A stretch of 64,000 bases of DNA from Microbacterium enclense (GCA_038182865.1 CP116226.1:3596001-3660000); one strand, 5' to 3'; numbered from the stretch's first letter, positions 36,606 to 46,196 are shown. Program-made: numbers and translations. Notes: generated from the letters alone by a model not told the origin.

Positions 36606-37064
36606 ATGGATTTCGCGAGCTTCTTCGCCAACTACGGCCTCATCATCCTGCTGATCGGCCTGCTGATCTTCATGTTCTGGAGCTCGCGCCGCCGCATGCA
36701 GAAGCAGAAGCTCGAGCTCGAAGAGAAGGCCCGCCAGACGGTGCCCGGCGCCGAGGTCCTCCTCCAGGGCGGCCTATACGGCACCATCGTCGAGTACGAC
36801 GGTGAAGACCTCGACAAGCCCGCGCACGTCGAGATCGCTCCCGGCGTCGTGATCAAGGTCCACAGCCAGGCCGTGCTGCGCATCGTCGACCCGACCTCCG
36901 GCACCGTCACCGAAGACGAGTTCATCGAGGCCGAAGAGACCGAGGCCGAGTACGTCGCGGGCGTCGCCGACGGCGACATCACCTCCATCAGCGACGACCA
37001 CCGCGCCCGTCAGGCCGCCGAGGCCGAGGCCGACCGCACCGACAAGGACCGTCCGCAGGCCTGA
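36606..37064 (+). CDS. yajC: Preprotein translocase accessory subunit YajC
   Basis: 152 residues: one N-terminal membrane helix (FANYGLIILLIGLLIFMFW) and a basic stretch SSRRRMQKQKLELEEKARQTVPGAEVLLQGGLYGTIVEYD, the YajC signature, then a long acidic tail that is extended relative to Escherichia coli YajC (about 110 residues). YajC associates with SecDF at the Sec translocon. It lies 49 bases before secD, and a GAAAGGTGC site precedes it. Confidence 0.93.
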   Translation: MDFASFFANYGLIILLIGLLIFMFWSSRRRMQKQKLELEEKARQTVPGAEVLLQGGLYGTIVEYDGEDLDKPAHVEIAPGVVIKVHSQAVLRIVDPTSGTVTEDEFIEAEETEAEYVAGVADGDITSISDDHRARQAAEAEADRTDKDRPQA

Positions 37065-37113
37065 CGCCTCGACCGTTCGTTTCTCTCGTTCCGCCGCATA
37101 GAAAGCCGACTCC

Positions 37114-38820
37114 GTGGCGTCCTCTCCTCCTGTGCGCCATGCCTGGCGTGTTCTGACCGGTCTGCTCGCCCTCACGGCCGTGCTGTTCGGCATCAACGCC
37201 CTGGGCGTGTACGCCTTCCAGGCCAGCTCCTGGACCCCCGATCTCGCTCTCGACCTCCAGGGCGGGACGCAGATCATCCTGCAGGCGCAGACGACGGACG
37301 GCGCCGCGCCCGACTCCGAGCAGCTTCAGCAGGCGGTCTCGATCATCCGACAGCGCGTCGACGCCTCGGGCGTCGGTGAGACCGACATCGCGACCGAGGG
37401 CAGCGACAAGATCGTGGTCCAGATCCCGGGAGAGGCCGACGAAGCGACGCGCGAGCGGATCCAGAGCTCCGCTCAGCTCCAGCTGCGTCCGGTGCTGTTC
37501 ACCGGCTCGCCCGCGACGACCTTCGTCGGAGAGGACGGGAACTCGACGCCGTACCCGACGCCGGACCCGAGCCTTCCGTCGACGCCCACCGCCTCGCCGA
37601 CCAACGCGAGCGACCCCGCGTGGATCACCCCTGCCCTGCAGGCGCAGTTCCTCGCCTACGACTGCTCCAATCCGGCGAACGACGCGGCGAAGGCCCCGGC
37701 GAACGAGCCCCTGATCACCTGCGGCATCGACGACGGCGTGAAGTACATCCTCGGCCCGGTCGAACTCGACGGCACCTCGATCACCGACGCCACCAACGGC
37801 CAGGAGCAGAACACGGGCCGCTGGGCCGTGAACCTCGTCTTCAACGACGAGGGAACGCAGGTTTTCGGCAAGATCAGTCAGCGCCTCTACGGCGCTCAGG
37901 CGCCGCTGAATCAGTTCGCCTTCGTCCTCGACGGAAGCGTCCTTTCGGCGCCGCAGATGAACGCGATCATCCTGGACGGGCGCCCCAGCATCACCGGCAA
38001 CTACACGCAGGAGAGCTCGAAGGCCCTCGCCGACCAGCTGAAGTACGGCGCGCTGCCGCTCAGCTTCGACGTCGTGAGCTCCGACACGGTGTCCGCCACC
38101 CTCGGCTCCCAGCAGCTGCAAGTCGGCTTCATCGCCGGCCTCATCGGTCTCGCGCTGGTGGCGGTGTACTCGCTCGTGGTCTATCGCGCACTGGGCACGG
38201 TGATCATCGCCTCGCTCGGCGTGATGGCGGTGTTGACCTACGTGATGCTGTGCATCTTGGCCTGGCGCATGGGCTTCCGCCTCTCGCTCGCCGGTGTCGC
38301 GGGCCTCATCATCACGATCGGGTTCACGGCCGACTCGTTCATCGTCTATTTCGAGCGCATCCGCGACGAGTTGCGCGACGGTAAGTCGATCACCGCGGCC
38401 GTCGAGGACGGCTGGTCCCGCGCCAAGCGCACGATCTACATCTCCAAGTCGATCAACATCCTGGCCGCCGTCGTGCTGTACATCCTTGCGGATGCCACGG
38501 TGAAGGGCTTCGCCTTCACGCTGGGCCTGACGACAGCGATCGACATCCTCATCTTCATCCTCTTCACCCACCCGGTGATGCAGCTGCTGGCACGCACCCG
38601 ATTCTTCGGATCGGGGCACCCGCTGTCGGGAATGGACCCTGAGGCGCTCGGCGCCGTCTATCGCGGGCGCGCGCAGTTCCGGGCTCCGATCGCCGACACC
38701 GGGCGCACGAAGCGCTCACGCGCCGAGGCGCAGCGGCGCCAGACGATCGCCGAACGCAAACAGGCCGAGCTCGCCGCCTCACGCGGGGATAGCAGCTCCA
38801 CGAAGGGGGGAGACGACTGA
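37114..38820 (+). CDS. secD: Protein translocase subunit SecD
   Basis: 568 residues from GTG at 37114. One N-terminal helix (VLTGLLALTAVLFGINALGVYAF) is followed by LALDLQGGTQIILQAQ (the D1 motif), the large extracytoplasmic P1 domain containing a Thr/Pro-rich insert near residues 145-170, and five helices from about residue 345 including AGVAGLIITIGFTADSFIVYFERIRDELRDG (D4/D5, with the proton-pathway Asp). SecDF uses proton motive force to finish export. The stop overlaps the secF start by one base. Confidence 0.96.
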   Translation: MASSPPVRHAWRVLTGLLALTAVLFGINALGVYAFQASSWTPDLALDLQGGTQIILQAQTTDGAAPDSEQLQQAVSIIRQRVDASGVGETDIATEGSDKIVVQIPGEADEATRERIQSSAQLQLRPVLFTGSPATTFVGEDGNSTPYPTPDPSLPSTPTASPTNASDPAWITPALQAQFLAYDCSNPANDAAKAPANEPLITCGIDDGVKYILGPVELDGTSITDATNGQEQNTGRWAVNLVFNDEGTQVFGKISQRLYGAQAPLNQFAFVLDGSVLSAPQMNAIILDGRPSITGNYTQESSKALADQLKYGALPLSFDVVSSDTVSATLGSQQLQVGFIAGLIGLALVAVYSLVVYRALGTVIIASLGVMAVLTYVMLCILAWRMGFRLSLAGVAGLIITIGFTADSFIVYFERIRDELRDGKSITAAVEDGWSRAKRTIYISKSINILAAVVLYILADATVKGFAFTLGLTTAIDILIFILFTHPVMQLLARTRFFGSGHPLSGMDPEALGAVYRGRAQFRAPIADTGRTKRSRAEAQRRQTIAERKQAELAASRGDSSSTKGGDD

Positions 38821-39806
38821 TGCGCTCCATGACGCAGCTCGGTAACGACCTCTACTCGGGGAAGACCTCGTTCCCGTTCGTGCAGCGTCGGCGTGTGTGG
38901 TTCCTGATCGCCGCCCTGCTCGTGATCGGTGCGGCCCTCGTCCCGCTCGTACGCCCGATTCAGTTCTCCATTGAGTTCACCGGTGGCTCCCAGTTCACGG
39001 TCTCCAACCCGGCGACCTTCGACCAATCGCTCGCCACGCAAGCGGTGACGTCGGTCGTTCCCGGCGCCACGACGCGCGTGACCGTGATCAGCGATCAGGC
39101 CGTTCGCGTGCAGACCGACCAGATGAGCAACGACGAGACGCAGGCCGTTTCCGCCGCTCTCGCCAGTTCGTACCAGGTGCCGAGCTCCGAGGTCACCAAC
39201 TCGTTCATCGGTGCGACGTGGGGTGCAGACGTCACACGTCAGTCGCTCTGGGGGCTGGCGATCTTCCTGGCGCTGACGTTCATCATCCTCGCGCTGTACT
39301 TCCGCACGTGGAAGATGTCGGTCGCCGCGATCATCGGGCTCGTCGACGTGCTCGTCATCACGGTCGGCATCTACGCGCTCTTCGGGTTCGAGATCTCGCC
39401 GGCGGCGGTGATCGGGTTCCTGACGATCCTCTCCTACGCCTTGTACGACACCACGGTCGTCTTCGACAAGGTGAGGGAGAACACGAGGGAAGACGGGGAG
39501 ATCTCCGGACGCACGTTCGCCGAATCGGTGAACCTCGCCGCGAACCAGACGCTGATCCGCTCGATCAACACGACCGTCGTCGCGGTGCTGCCCATCGGGG
39601 CGATCCTCTTCATCGGTGTGCCGCTCGGTGCCCGGACGCTGAGTGACATCTCCCTCTCGATCTTCGTCGGAACGCTCGTCGCGGCGTACTCGACCCTGTT
39701 CGTCGCGGTGCCGCTCTATGCGCTGCTGCGTGAGCGGGAACCGGCCGTCGCCCAGCGCGACGCCCGCGTGCGCTCCGCGCGCGAGAAGGCGGGTGTCCCC
39801 GCCTGA
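38820..39806 (+). CDS. secF: Protein translocase subunit SecF
   Basis: 328 residues with six predicted helices. Signature segments: FSIEFTGGSQFTVSN near residue 50, IIGLVDVLVITVGIYALFGFEISPAAVIGFLTILSYALYDTTVVFDKVREN, and SINTTVVAVLPIGAILFIG. It pairs with SecD in the Sec export motor. Start ATG at 38820 shares one base with the secD stop. A GC-rich hairpin follows the stop. Confidence 0.96.
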   Translation: MRSMTQLGNDLYSGKTSFPFVQRRRVWFLIAALLVIGAALVPLVRPIQFSIEFTGGSQFTVSNPATFDQSLATQAVTSVVPGATTRVTVISDQAVRVQTDQMSNDETQAVSAALASSYQVPSSEVTNSFIGATWGADVTRQSLWGLAIFLALTFIILALYFRTWKMSVAAIIGLVDVLVITVGIYALFGFEISPAAVIGFLTILSYALYDTTVVFDKVRENTREDGEISGRTFAESVNLAANQTLIRSINTTVVAVLPIGAILFIGVPLGARTLSDISLSIFVGTLVAAYSTLFVAVPLYALLREREPAVAQRDARVRSAREKAGVPA

Positions 39807-39807
39807 C

Positions 39808-39826
39808 GGCGGGGGCCCGCCCCGCC
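39808..39826 (+). terminator. Possible weak terminator after secF
   Basis: GGCGGGG at 39808-39814 pairs with 39820-39826 around a five-base loop. No U tract follows, so readthrough into rel is possible. TAGGAT at 39832-39837 may be a separate -10 for rel. Confidence 0.35.
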
Positions 39827-39871
39827 GGGCGTAGGATTGATCGACGGACGTCACGACGGGGGAGGGCACCG

Positions 39872-42124
39872 ATGACCGAGACCGCGGCATCCGCACCCGC
39901 ACCGTCGTCGTTGCGTCGGCTCGTGCCACGCATCTTCTCGCGCGCGGCTCGCCGCGACGACGTCGACAAGCTGCTGCGCACCGTCCGCACGCATCACCCC
40001 AAAGGCGACCTCGGCATCATCGAGCGCGCGTACGCCGTGGCCGACAAGGCGCACGACGGCCAGAAACGCCAGAGTGGCGAGCCGTACATCACGCACCCGC
40101 TCGCGGTGGCGCAGATCCTGGCGGAGCTCGGTCTCGGGCCCAAGGCGATCGCCGCAGCCCTGCTGCATGACACGGTCGAAGACACCGGATACCCCCTCGA
40201 CGAACTGGCCGCCGACTTCGGCGACGAGGTCGCCATGCTCGTCGACGGGGTCACGAAACTCGACAAGGTCAAGTACGGCGACAGCGCGCAGGCGGAGACC
40301 GTCCGCAAGATGATCGTCGCGATGTCGAAAGACATCCGGGTGCTCCTCATCAAGCTCGCCGACCGCTTGCACAACGCCCGCACGTGGGGGTTCGTGCCCC
40401 CGCACAAGGCGGCCAAGAAGGCGACCGAGACCCTCGAGATCTACGCGCCGCTCGCACACCGTCTCGGCATCCAGGCCATCAAGAGCGAGCTCGAAGACCT
40501 CTCGTTCGCCGTGATGCATCCCAAGCTGTACGCCGAGATCGAGAGCCTGGTCAAACAGCGCACACCGCAACGCGAGCAGTACGTGCAGAACGTCATCGAC
40601 GCGGTCGACGCCGATCTCCGTGAGCTCCGCGTCCGCGGTCGCGTCATGGGCCGCCCCAAGCAGCTGTACTCCGTGTACCAGAAGATGGTCGTGCGCGGCC
40701 GTGAGTTCGACGACATCTACGACCTCATCGGCATCCGGATCCTCGTGGGGACCGTGCGCGACTGCTACGCCGTCCTGGGTGCCATCCACGCGCGATGGAC
40801 CCCGCTTCCCGGCCGATTCAAGGACTACATCGCCACACCGAAGTTCAACCTCTACCAGTCGCTGCACACCACGGTCATCGGACCGGGCGGGCGGACGGTC
40901 GAGATCCAGATCCGCACGCACGAGATGCACCAGCAGGCAGAGTTCGGCGTGGCCGCGCACTGGAAGTACAAGGAGCGCATGGCGGGCGGGAAGGCGGATG
41001 CCAAGGCCGTCGACGCCGACATGGCGTGGATCGCGCACATCTCGGACTGGCAGGCCGAGACCGCCGATCCCGGTGAGTTCCTGGACTCGTTGCGGTTCGA
41101 GATCGGCGCGAAAGAGGTCTACGTCTTCACGCCGAAGGGGCGGGTCATCGGCCTGCCGGCGGGCGCCACGCCCGTGGACTTCGCGTACGCCGTGCACACC
41201 GAGATCGGTCACCGCACGATGGGCGCCAAGGTCAACGGACGCCTCGTTCCCCTCGAGACGGCCCTGCAGAGCGGTGACGTCGTCGAGGTCTTCACCTCCA
41301 AGAACCCCGACGCCGGCCCCAGCCAGGACTGGCTCGGCTTCGTCAAGAGCACCCGCGCCCGCAACAAGATCCGCGGGTGGTTCACGAAGGAACGCCGCGA
41401 AGAGGCGATCGAACAGGGGAAGGACTCGATCGCGCGAGCGATGCGGCGCCAGAACCTGCCGTTGCAGCGGTTGATGAGCCAGGACTCCTTCACCGAGGTC
41501 GCCCGCCAGTTCCACTACGAAGACGTCTCCGCCCTGTACGCCGCAGTCGGCGAAGGACACGTCTCGACGCAGTCGGTCATCGAGAAGGTCACCGCCCTCG
41601 TCAGCGCCGAGGACACCTCGACCGGACCGATCGATCTGCCGCAGGTGGGTCGCCGGCGCACCCCCCGCAACAGCGATTCGGGTGTGCTCGTGCGCGGGGC
41701 GCCGGACATCCTCGTCAAGCTCGCGAAGTGCTGCACGCCGGTGCCGGGCGATGAGATCGTCGGCTTCGTGACGCGCGGGAGCGGTGTCTCGGTGCACCGC
41801 GGCGACTGCACGAACGTGAAAGCGCTCAAAGAAGACCCCGACCGTCTCATCGACGTCGAGTGGGCCCCCACCACGAAGAGCCTGTTCCTCGTCCAGATCC
41901 AGGTCGAGGCGCTGGATCGGTCGGGGCTGCTCAGCGACGTCACGCGCGTGCTGAGCGAACATCACGTCAACATCCTCTCGGCAACGGTCTCGACGTCGAA
42001 CGACCGTCTCGCCCTGAGCAAGTTCGTCTTCGAGATGGGCGACACGGTGCATCTGGACCGCGTCCTCAACGCCGTCCGGCGCATCGACGCGGTCTACGAC
42101 GTCTATCGCGTCACCTCGTCGTAG
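39872..42124 (+). CDS. rel: Bifunctional (p)ppGpp synthetase/hydrolase
   Basis: 750 residues. Domains in order: HD hydrolase (LLHDTVED with H99-D100; RHPL-type GEPYITHPLAVAQIL), synthetase around residues 245-360 (RVMGRPKQLYSVYQKMVVRG, IYDLIGIRILV), TGS (VYVFTPKGRVIGLPAGATPVDFAYAVHTEIG), a zinc-finger-like helical region with CCTPVPGDEIVGFVTRGSGVSVHR, and a C-terminal ACT domain. It makes and degrades the stringent-response alarmone. All hallmark residues are present. The 3' end overlaps the convergent AbiEi-like gene by 14 bases. Confidence 0.97.
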   Translation: MTETAASAPAPSSLRRLVPRIFSRAARRDDVDKLLRTVRTHHPKGDLGIIERAYAVADKAHDGQKRQSGEPYITHPLAVAQILAELGLGPKAIAAALLHDTVEDTGYPLDELAADFGDEVAMLVDGVTKLDKVKYGDSAQAETVRKMIVAMSKDIRVLLIKLADRLHNARTWGFVPPHKAAKKATETLEIYAPLAHRLGIQAIKSELEDLSFAVMHPKLYAEIESLVKQRTPQREQYVQNVIDAVDADLRELRVRGRVMGRPKQLYSVYQKMVVRGREFDDIYDLIGIRILVGTVRDCYAVLGAIHARWTPLPGRFKDYIATPKFNLYQSLHTTVIGPGGRTVEIQIRTHEMHQQAEFGVAAHWKYKERMAGGKADAKAVDADMAWIAHISDWQAETADPGEFLDSLRFEIGAKEVYVFTPKGRVIGLPAGATPVDFAYAVHTEIGHRTMGAKVNGRLVPLETALQSGDVVEVFTSKNPDAGPSQDWLGFVKSTRARNKIRGWFTKERREEAIEQGKDSIARAMRRQNLPLQRLMSQDSFTEVARQFHYEDVSALYAAVGEGHVSTQSVIEKVTALVSAEDTSTGPIDLPQVGRRRTPRNSDSGVLVRGAPDILVKLAKCCTPVPGDEIVGFVTRGSGVSVHRGDCTNVKALKEDPDRLIDVEWAPTTKSLFLVQIQVEALDRSGLLSDVTRVLSEHHVNILSATVSTSNDRLALSKFVFEMGDTVHLDRVLNAVRRIDAVYDVYRVTSS

Positions 42125-42647
42125 GCGACACCGCCTCGAGCACGTCGAGCGCGCGACGCCCGTACGGGACGCGCGGATGGAGGCCGACCCACGCGCGCGC
42201 GTGCTCCGCGAGCTCGGGATCGCTCCGCGCCCAGTCGCGCGCAGCGGTGTCGTGGCCGAGGCGTGCGAGGTCGGCGAGCGTCCTGTCTGGAGCGGCTACC
42301 GACACCCCCGCGATCTCGACGACGTCTGCGGGGGCGAGCCGGGTGTCATGGTAGACGACCCGGCCGTCGTACGACATACGCGCGCGCCGCGCGTCGGCGC
42401 GCTGCAGGTGATGTGTGGACGGCTCGAGGAGGACTCCACCGTGGATCCACGCCGCGCTGAGACGCACCGCGGCCCAGCGCGTGCCCACCAGGGGAGCGAG
42501 ACTGCGCGCGCGCATCCACCTCGTCTCCGCCGCGTCAGCCGGCATGTAGCCTCCGCCGATGCCGACGAGGACGCCGTCGAGGCAGGCTGCTGTCAGTTCG
42601 GCGAGGGAGAGTCGCTCGCCGGGGAAGAAGAGGAAGGGCGACACCAT
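42111..42647 (-). CDS. AbiEi-like antitoxin C-terminal-region protein, orphan
   Basis: 178 residues. The pattern RARSLAPLVGTRWAAVRLSAAWIHGGVLLEP, an Arg-rich middle, then VVEIAGVSVAAPDRTLADLARLG resembles actinobacterial AbiEi-like (type IV antitoxin) proteins, in which SAAxLHG and PxRTxxDLAR are recurrent. The usual N-terminal winged helix is shortened or absent. No AbiEii nucleotidyltransferase toxin is adjacent. It converges on rel with a 14-base overlap. The family link is by pattern recognition and is uncertain. Confidence 0.5.
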   Translation of the reverse strand: MVSPFLFFPGERLSLAELTAACLDGVLVGIGGGYMPADAAETRWMRARSLAPLVGTRWAAVRLSAAWIHGGVLLEPSTHHLQRADARRARMSYDGRVVYHDTRLAPADVVEIAGVSVAAPDRTLADLARLGHDTAARDWARSDPELAEHARAWVGLHPRVPYGRRALDVLEAVSPTTR

Positions 42648-42713
42648 CCCGTCAGTCTGACGTGAGGGTGTCGCCCTCTCCCGCCGAGGCGGGGATCTGT
42701 GGAGAAACGGGGG

Positions 42714-44258
42714 TCAGCCGCCGAGCGCACGCAGCCAGCCGCGGCGCGCCTCGAGCGCTTCGGCCGCCTGCGCGGCGGCACGCTTATCGCCGCGGGCCTC
42801 GGCATCGGCGAGCTCGCTTTCGAGCTTGGCGATCGCGTCGGTGATCTGGCGCGTCATATCGTTCGCACGCGCCTTCTGCTCGGGATCGTTGCGCTTCCAG
42901 TCGGCGTCTTCACGCGTGCGCACGCTCTGCTCGATCTTGCGCAGGTCGTCGTCGAGACCGCGCTCGACGTCGCGCGGGAACACCCGGCCGATCTCGTCCC
43001 ACTCGCGCTGGATGGCCGTGAGGCGCTGACGGGCGGTGGCGAGGTTCTTCTCGTCGACGATCGGGGCCGCCTTCTCGAGGAGAGCGCGCTTCTGCTCGAT
43101 CTTCTCGCGGGAGGCCTCGATGTCGGCGGCCTCGCGCTCGACGCGAGCACCGTACAACGCGTCACCCGCGGCCTTGAACCGAGCCCAGAGCGCGTCGTCG
43201 ACCTTGCGACCGGCTCGGCCAGAGGCCTTCCACTCGCCGAGGAGGTCGCGGTACGCGCCGATGCCGTCTTCACCGCGGGGGGCCAACGCCTCGGCGCGCT
43301 CGACGAGGCGCGTCTTCACGTCGCGGGCGGCCTTGTGGGTCTCATCCAGCGACGAGAAGAACTCGCGGCGGTGGCGGTCGAAGCTCGCACGGGCGTCGCG
43401 GAAGCGACGCCACAGCTGCTGCGCCGTGGACTTCGGCAGTCGGGGGCCGTTCTGCTGGTGGGCCTGCCACCGGTCGAACAGCGCGGACATCTCCGCCGTG
43501 CTCTGCTTCCACTGCACGGTCTGCGGGTCGCGGGCGGCCAGCGCCTCGGCCTGCTCGACGATGACCGTGCGCTCCCGCACGGCGTCGGCCACGGCCTCTT
43601 TCGCCGCGGCGGCCTCGGTCTCACTCGCCTCCGCCAGCTCCGCGGTGAGGGCGTCGATGCGCGCGACGAGGGCTGCGAGGTCGCCGACCGCGGCAGCACC
43701 CTCGAGCTTCGCGCGCACGGTGAGCGCGGTGGAGCGCAGGTCGGAGGCGGAGGCGCCTCCGCGGCGGTGACGAACTTCGAGGAGGGTCACCTCGCTGGCA
43801 AGATCGGCGAACTTGCGCTGGAAGTAGGCCAGCGCCTCGTCGGGAGTGCCGTCGGGGTACTGACCCACGACGCGCCAGCCATCGGCCTCGCGCACCGACA
43901 CGGTGCCCTCCTCGTCGACACGACCCCACGGCTCGGTGGGGGCGGCGACGCGCGCACCCGGACGGGGTCCGGGCCGGGCGGCGAGCGTCGGCGACGGCGC
44001 GGGAGCAGCGGCCGGGGCGGGAGCGGCGGCCGGCGCGGGCTCGGCGGCATCCGGTTCCGAAGGCTCGCCCTCGGCCACAGTGTTCTCGGACTCGGGCACG
44101 GCGGTGTCGACTTCAGCGGGCACGTCGGCCGGGTCGGTCGCCGCGGCGGACTCGTCATGCGAGAGCGTCGTCTCGTCGGTGGCGGGGACCAGCTCGTCGG
44201 CCGCGTCGCTCGAGGAGTCGCGCGGGCCGTCGGTGTCGGGGGAGGAAGCGGAAGTCAC
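42714..44258 (-). CDS. DUF349 repeat protein
   Basis: 514 residues. The first 110 are an acidic Ala/Pro/Glu-rich, probably disordered leader. At least three DUF349 helical repeats follow, with conserved Trp/Phe-Arg pairs: KQSTAEMSALFDRWQ, AQQLWRRFRDARASFDRHR, GEWKASGRAGRKVDDALWARFKAAGDALY and IQREWDEIGRVFPRDVERGLDDDLRKIE. The repeats form long coiled helices. Function unknown; the family is common next to rel in actinobacteria. No membrane segment or signal peptide. Confidence 0.85.
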   Translation of the reverse strand: MTSASSPDTDGPRDSSSDAADELVPATDETTLSHDESAAATDPADVPAEVDTAVPESENTVAEGEPSEPDAAEPAPAAAPAPAAAPAPSPTLAARPGPRPGARVAAPTEPWGRVDEEGTVSVREADGWRVVGQYPDGTPDEALAYFQRKFADLASEVTLLEVRHRRGGASASDLRSTALTVRAKLEGAAAVGDLAALVARIDALTAELAEASETEAAAAKEAVADAVRERTVIVEQAEALAARDPQTVQWKQSTAEMSALFDRWQAHQQNGPRLPKSTAQQLWRRFRDARASFDRHRREFFSSLDETHKAARDVKTRLVERAEALAPRGEDGIGAYRDLLGEWKASGRAGRKVDDALWARFKAAGDALYGARVEREAADIEASREKIEQKRALLEKAAPIVDEKNLATARQRLTAIQREWDEIGRVFPRDVERGLDDDLRKIEQSVRTREDADWKRNDPEQKARANDMTRQITDAIAKLESELADAEARGDKRAAAQAAEALEARRGWLRALGG

Positions 44259-44342
44259 GGAAGTAGCACCTCATCGCGGCAGCGCCGCCTGGGGGAGAAG
44301 GACGCTTCCGAGCCTAGTACGACCGGCGACGGCGTGACGGGA

Positions 44343-44639
44343 TCAGGGCGTGGGTGCGACCGACGACTCCGGCTCGGGCACCGGCGCGTCGGGAGAGAGC
44401 GATGGCGTGGGGGTGTCGGTCACGGTCGGCGACGGCGCAGGCGCACCCGGGCCCGCCACGAAGTACAGGGTCTGCGCGCCGATGGCGCCGGCGATGACGA
44501 TGAGTCCGATGACGACGCCGAGCACGTTGTCGCGAGTTCGGCGCTGCCCCTGACGGCGGTGCAGTTCCTGCCGCGCCTGGTAGACCCGGGCGCGTTCGCG
44601 CTGCTCGCGGCTCTGCCGGTCTTTTCCGCCCGTCGCCAC
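44343..44639 (-). CDS. Single-pass membrane protein with Pro/Ser tail
   Basis: 98 residues: a basic, helical cytoplasmic N-terminus (REQRERARVYQARQELHRRQGQRR), one membrane helix (NVLGVVIGLIVIAGAIGAQTLYFV, about residues 38-61) and a Pro/Thr/Ser-rich external tail. No family recognised. Position between the DUF349 gene and rarA, on the DUF349 strand, is seen in relatives as far as I recall. Probably cell-envelope associated. Confidence 0.6.
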   Translation of the reverse strand: MATGGKDRQSREQRERARVYQARQELHRRQGQRRTRDNVLGVVIGLIVIAGAIGAQTLYFVAGPGAPAPSPTVTDTPTPSLSPDAPVPEPESSVAPTP

Positions 44640-44733
44640 ATCGACCTCCTCCGGCCGATCCCGGCCGTCCCCGATCCTACGCAGCAGCGGGGGAGCCGCC
44701 CAAAAGAGCGACGACGGTGTCGGTGGGCGCGGC

Positions 44734-44748
44734 TAGCCTGGTTCGGTG
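44734..44748 (+). promoter_or_regulatory. -10 element of a probably leaderless rarA
   Basis: TAGCCT at 44734-44739 ends six bases before GTG at 44746. No ribosome site is visible in GGTTCG. Confidence 0.45.
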
Positions 44749-46158
44749 TCCGCCTCCTCCGCTCTCTTCCAGGGTCAGACGCCGCTCGCCGTGCGCATGC
44801 GGCCCGCGAGTCTCGACGAGGTCGCGGGCCAGGGCCACCTCCTGCGCCCGGGGTCACCGCTTGTCACTCTCGCCACCACCGACTCGTCGGCATCCGGATC
44901 CGCGGTGTCCGTCATCCTCTGGGGACCGCCCGGAACCGGCAAGACCACCCTCGCCCAGGCGATCGCCCGCTCGTCGGGACGACGCTTCGTCGAGTTGTCG
45001 GCGATCACCGCCGGAGTCAAAGACGTCCGCGAGGTGATGCAAGAGGCACTGACGCAGCGCGATCTCTACGGGCAGTCGACCATTCTGTTCCTCGACGAGA
45101 TCCACCGTTTCACCAAGGCCCAGCAGGATGCGTTGCTTCCGGGAGTCGAGAACGGATGGGTCGTGCTCATCGCGGCGACGACGGAGAACCCCTCGTTCTC
45201 GGTCATCTCGCCGCTCCTCTCCCGGTCTCTCCTGCTGACCCTCCGGCCGCTCGGCGACGACGACCTGGGCGCCCTCGTCGATCGCGCAGTCAGCGATCCG
45301 CGCGGACTGGCTGGCCGTGTCGTCCTCGACGCCGACGCGCGGGCCGCTCTCGTGCGCCTGGCCTCGGGCGACGCCCGTCGTGCGCTGACGGCCTTGGAAG
45401 CGGCCGCGTCGGTAGCGGGCGACGATGCCGGTGCTGCCGTATCCACCGGTGACGACGACGACGATGGCGATGACCATGACGATGCGGGGGAGGAGGCGGA
45501 TGCCGACGCGCCCCGCGAGCTGCCCGTCATCACGGCCGACCACATCGCCCAGGCCGTCGACCGCGCCCTGCTGCGCTACGACCGCCAGGGAGACGAGCAC
45601 TACGACGTCATCAGCGCCTTCATCAAGTCGGTGCGAGGCTCCGATCCGGATGCCGCCATCCACTACCTCGCACGGATGATCGAGGCGGGGGAGGACCCGC
45701 GGTTCATCGCCCGACGCCTCGTGATCTCCGCGGCCGAAGACATCGGCATGGCCGACCCGCAGGCACTGCAGATCGCCGTCGCCGCCGCCGACGCCGTCGC
45801 GTTCATCGGTATGCCCGAGGGCCGTATCCCTCTCGCCGAGGCCACGGTGTACCTCGCCACGACAGCGAAGTCGAACGCGGCCTACAACGCCATCAACGCC
45901 GCGATCGCGGACGTCCGCGCCGGCGGGTTGGGGCGCGTTCCGATGCACCTGCGGGACGCGCACTACCCCGGGGCGAAGCGCCTAGGCCACGGCAAGGGAT
46001 ACAAGTACGCCCACGACAGCGAAATCGGCATCGTGACGCAGCAGTACCTGCCCGACGAGCTCCGCGGACGCCGCTACTACGAGCCCACCAATCACGGGGC
46101 CGAGCGCGACGTGTCCGCGCGTCTGGAGAAGATCCGACGCATCCTCGACGGCTCGTGA
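44746..46158 (+). CDS. rarA: Replication-associated recombination protein A (AAA+ ATPase)
   Basis: 470 residues. Walker A LWGPPGTGKTTLA near residue 58, Walker B TILFLDEIHRF near 111, sensor VLIAATTENPSFSVISPLLSRS, then the MgsA/WRNIP1 tetramerisation part (DEHYDVISAFIKSVRGSDPDAAIHYLARMIEAGEDPRFIARRL) and YKYAHDSEIGIVTQQYLPDEL. It acts at stalled forks. An insert of about 30 residues near 226-256 contains five consecutive Asp and further acidic residues, unusual for the lid region. GTG at 44746 opens the frame. Confidence 0.93.
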   Translation: MSASSALFQGQTPLAVRMRPASLDEVAGQGHLLRPGSPLVTLATTDSSASGSAVSVILWGPPGTGKTTLAQAIARSSGRRFVELSAITAGVKDVREVMQEALTQRDLYGQSTILFLDEIHRFTKAQQDALLPGVENGWVVLIAATTENPSFSVISPLLSRSLLLTLRPLGDDDLGALVDRAVSDPRGLAGRVVLDADARAALVRLASGDARRALTALEAAASVAGDDAGAAVSTGDDDDDGDDHDDAGEEADADAPRELPVITADHIAQAVDRALLRYDRQGDEHYDVISAFIKSVRGSDPDAAIHYLARMIEAGEDPRFIARRLVISAAEDIGMADPQALQIAVAAADAVAFIGMPEGRIPLAEATVYLATTAKSNAAYNAINAAIADVRAGGLGRVPMHLRDAHYPGAKRLGHGKGYKYAHDSEIGIVTQQYLPDELRGRRYYEPTNHGAERDVSARLEKIRRILDGS

Positions 46159-46187
46159 GACCGGCAACCGGGACGCGCAGGCAGCTC

Positions 46188-46196
46188 TGGTAGCAT
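46188..46196 (+). promoter_or_regulatory. Extended -10 element before rpsD
   Basis: TGGTAGCAT contains TAGCAT (46191-46196) preceded by a TG-type extension. It would give a leader of about 140 bases before rpsD. The leader can fold but no recognised S4-binding structure was identified. Confidence 0.35.

Noticed and set aside
39851..42052. 733-codon minus-strand frame opposite rel
   Set aside because: Antisense shadow of a gene with all HD, synthetase, TGS and ACT motifs.
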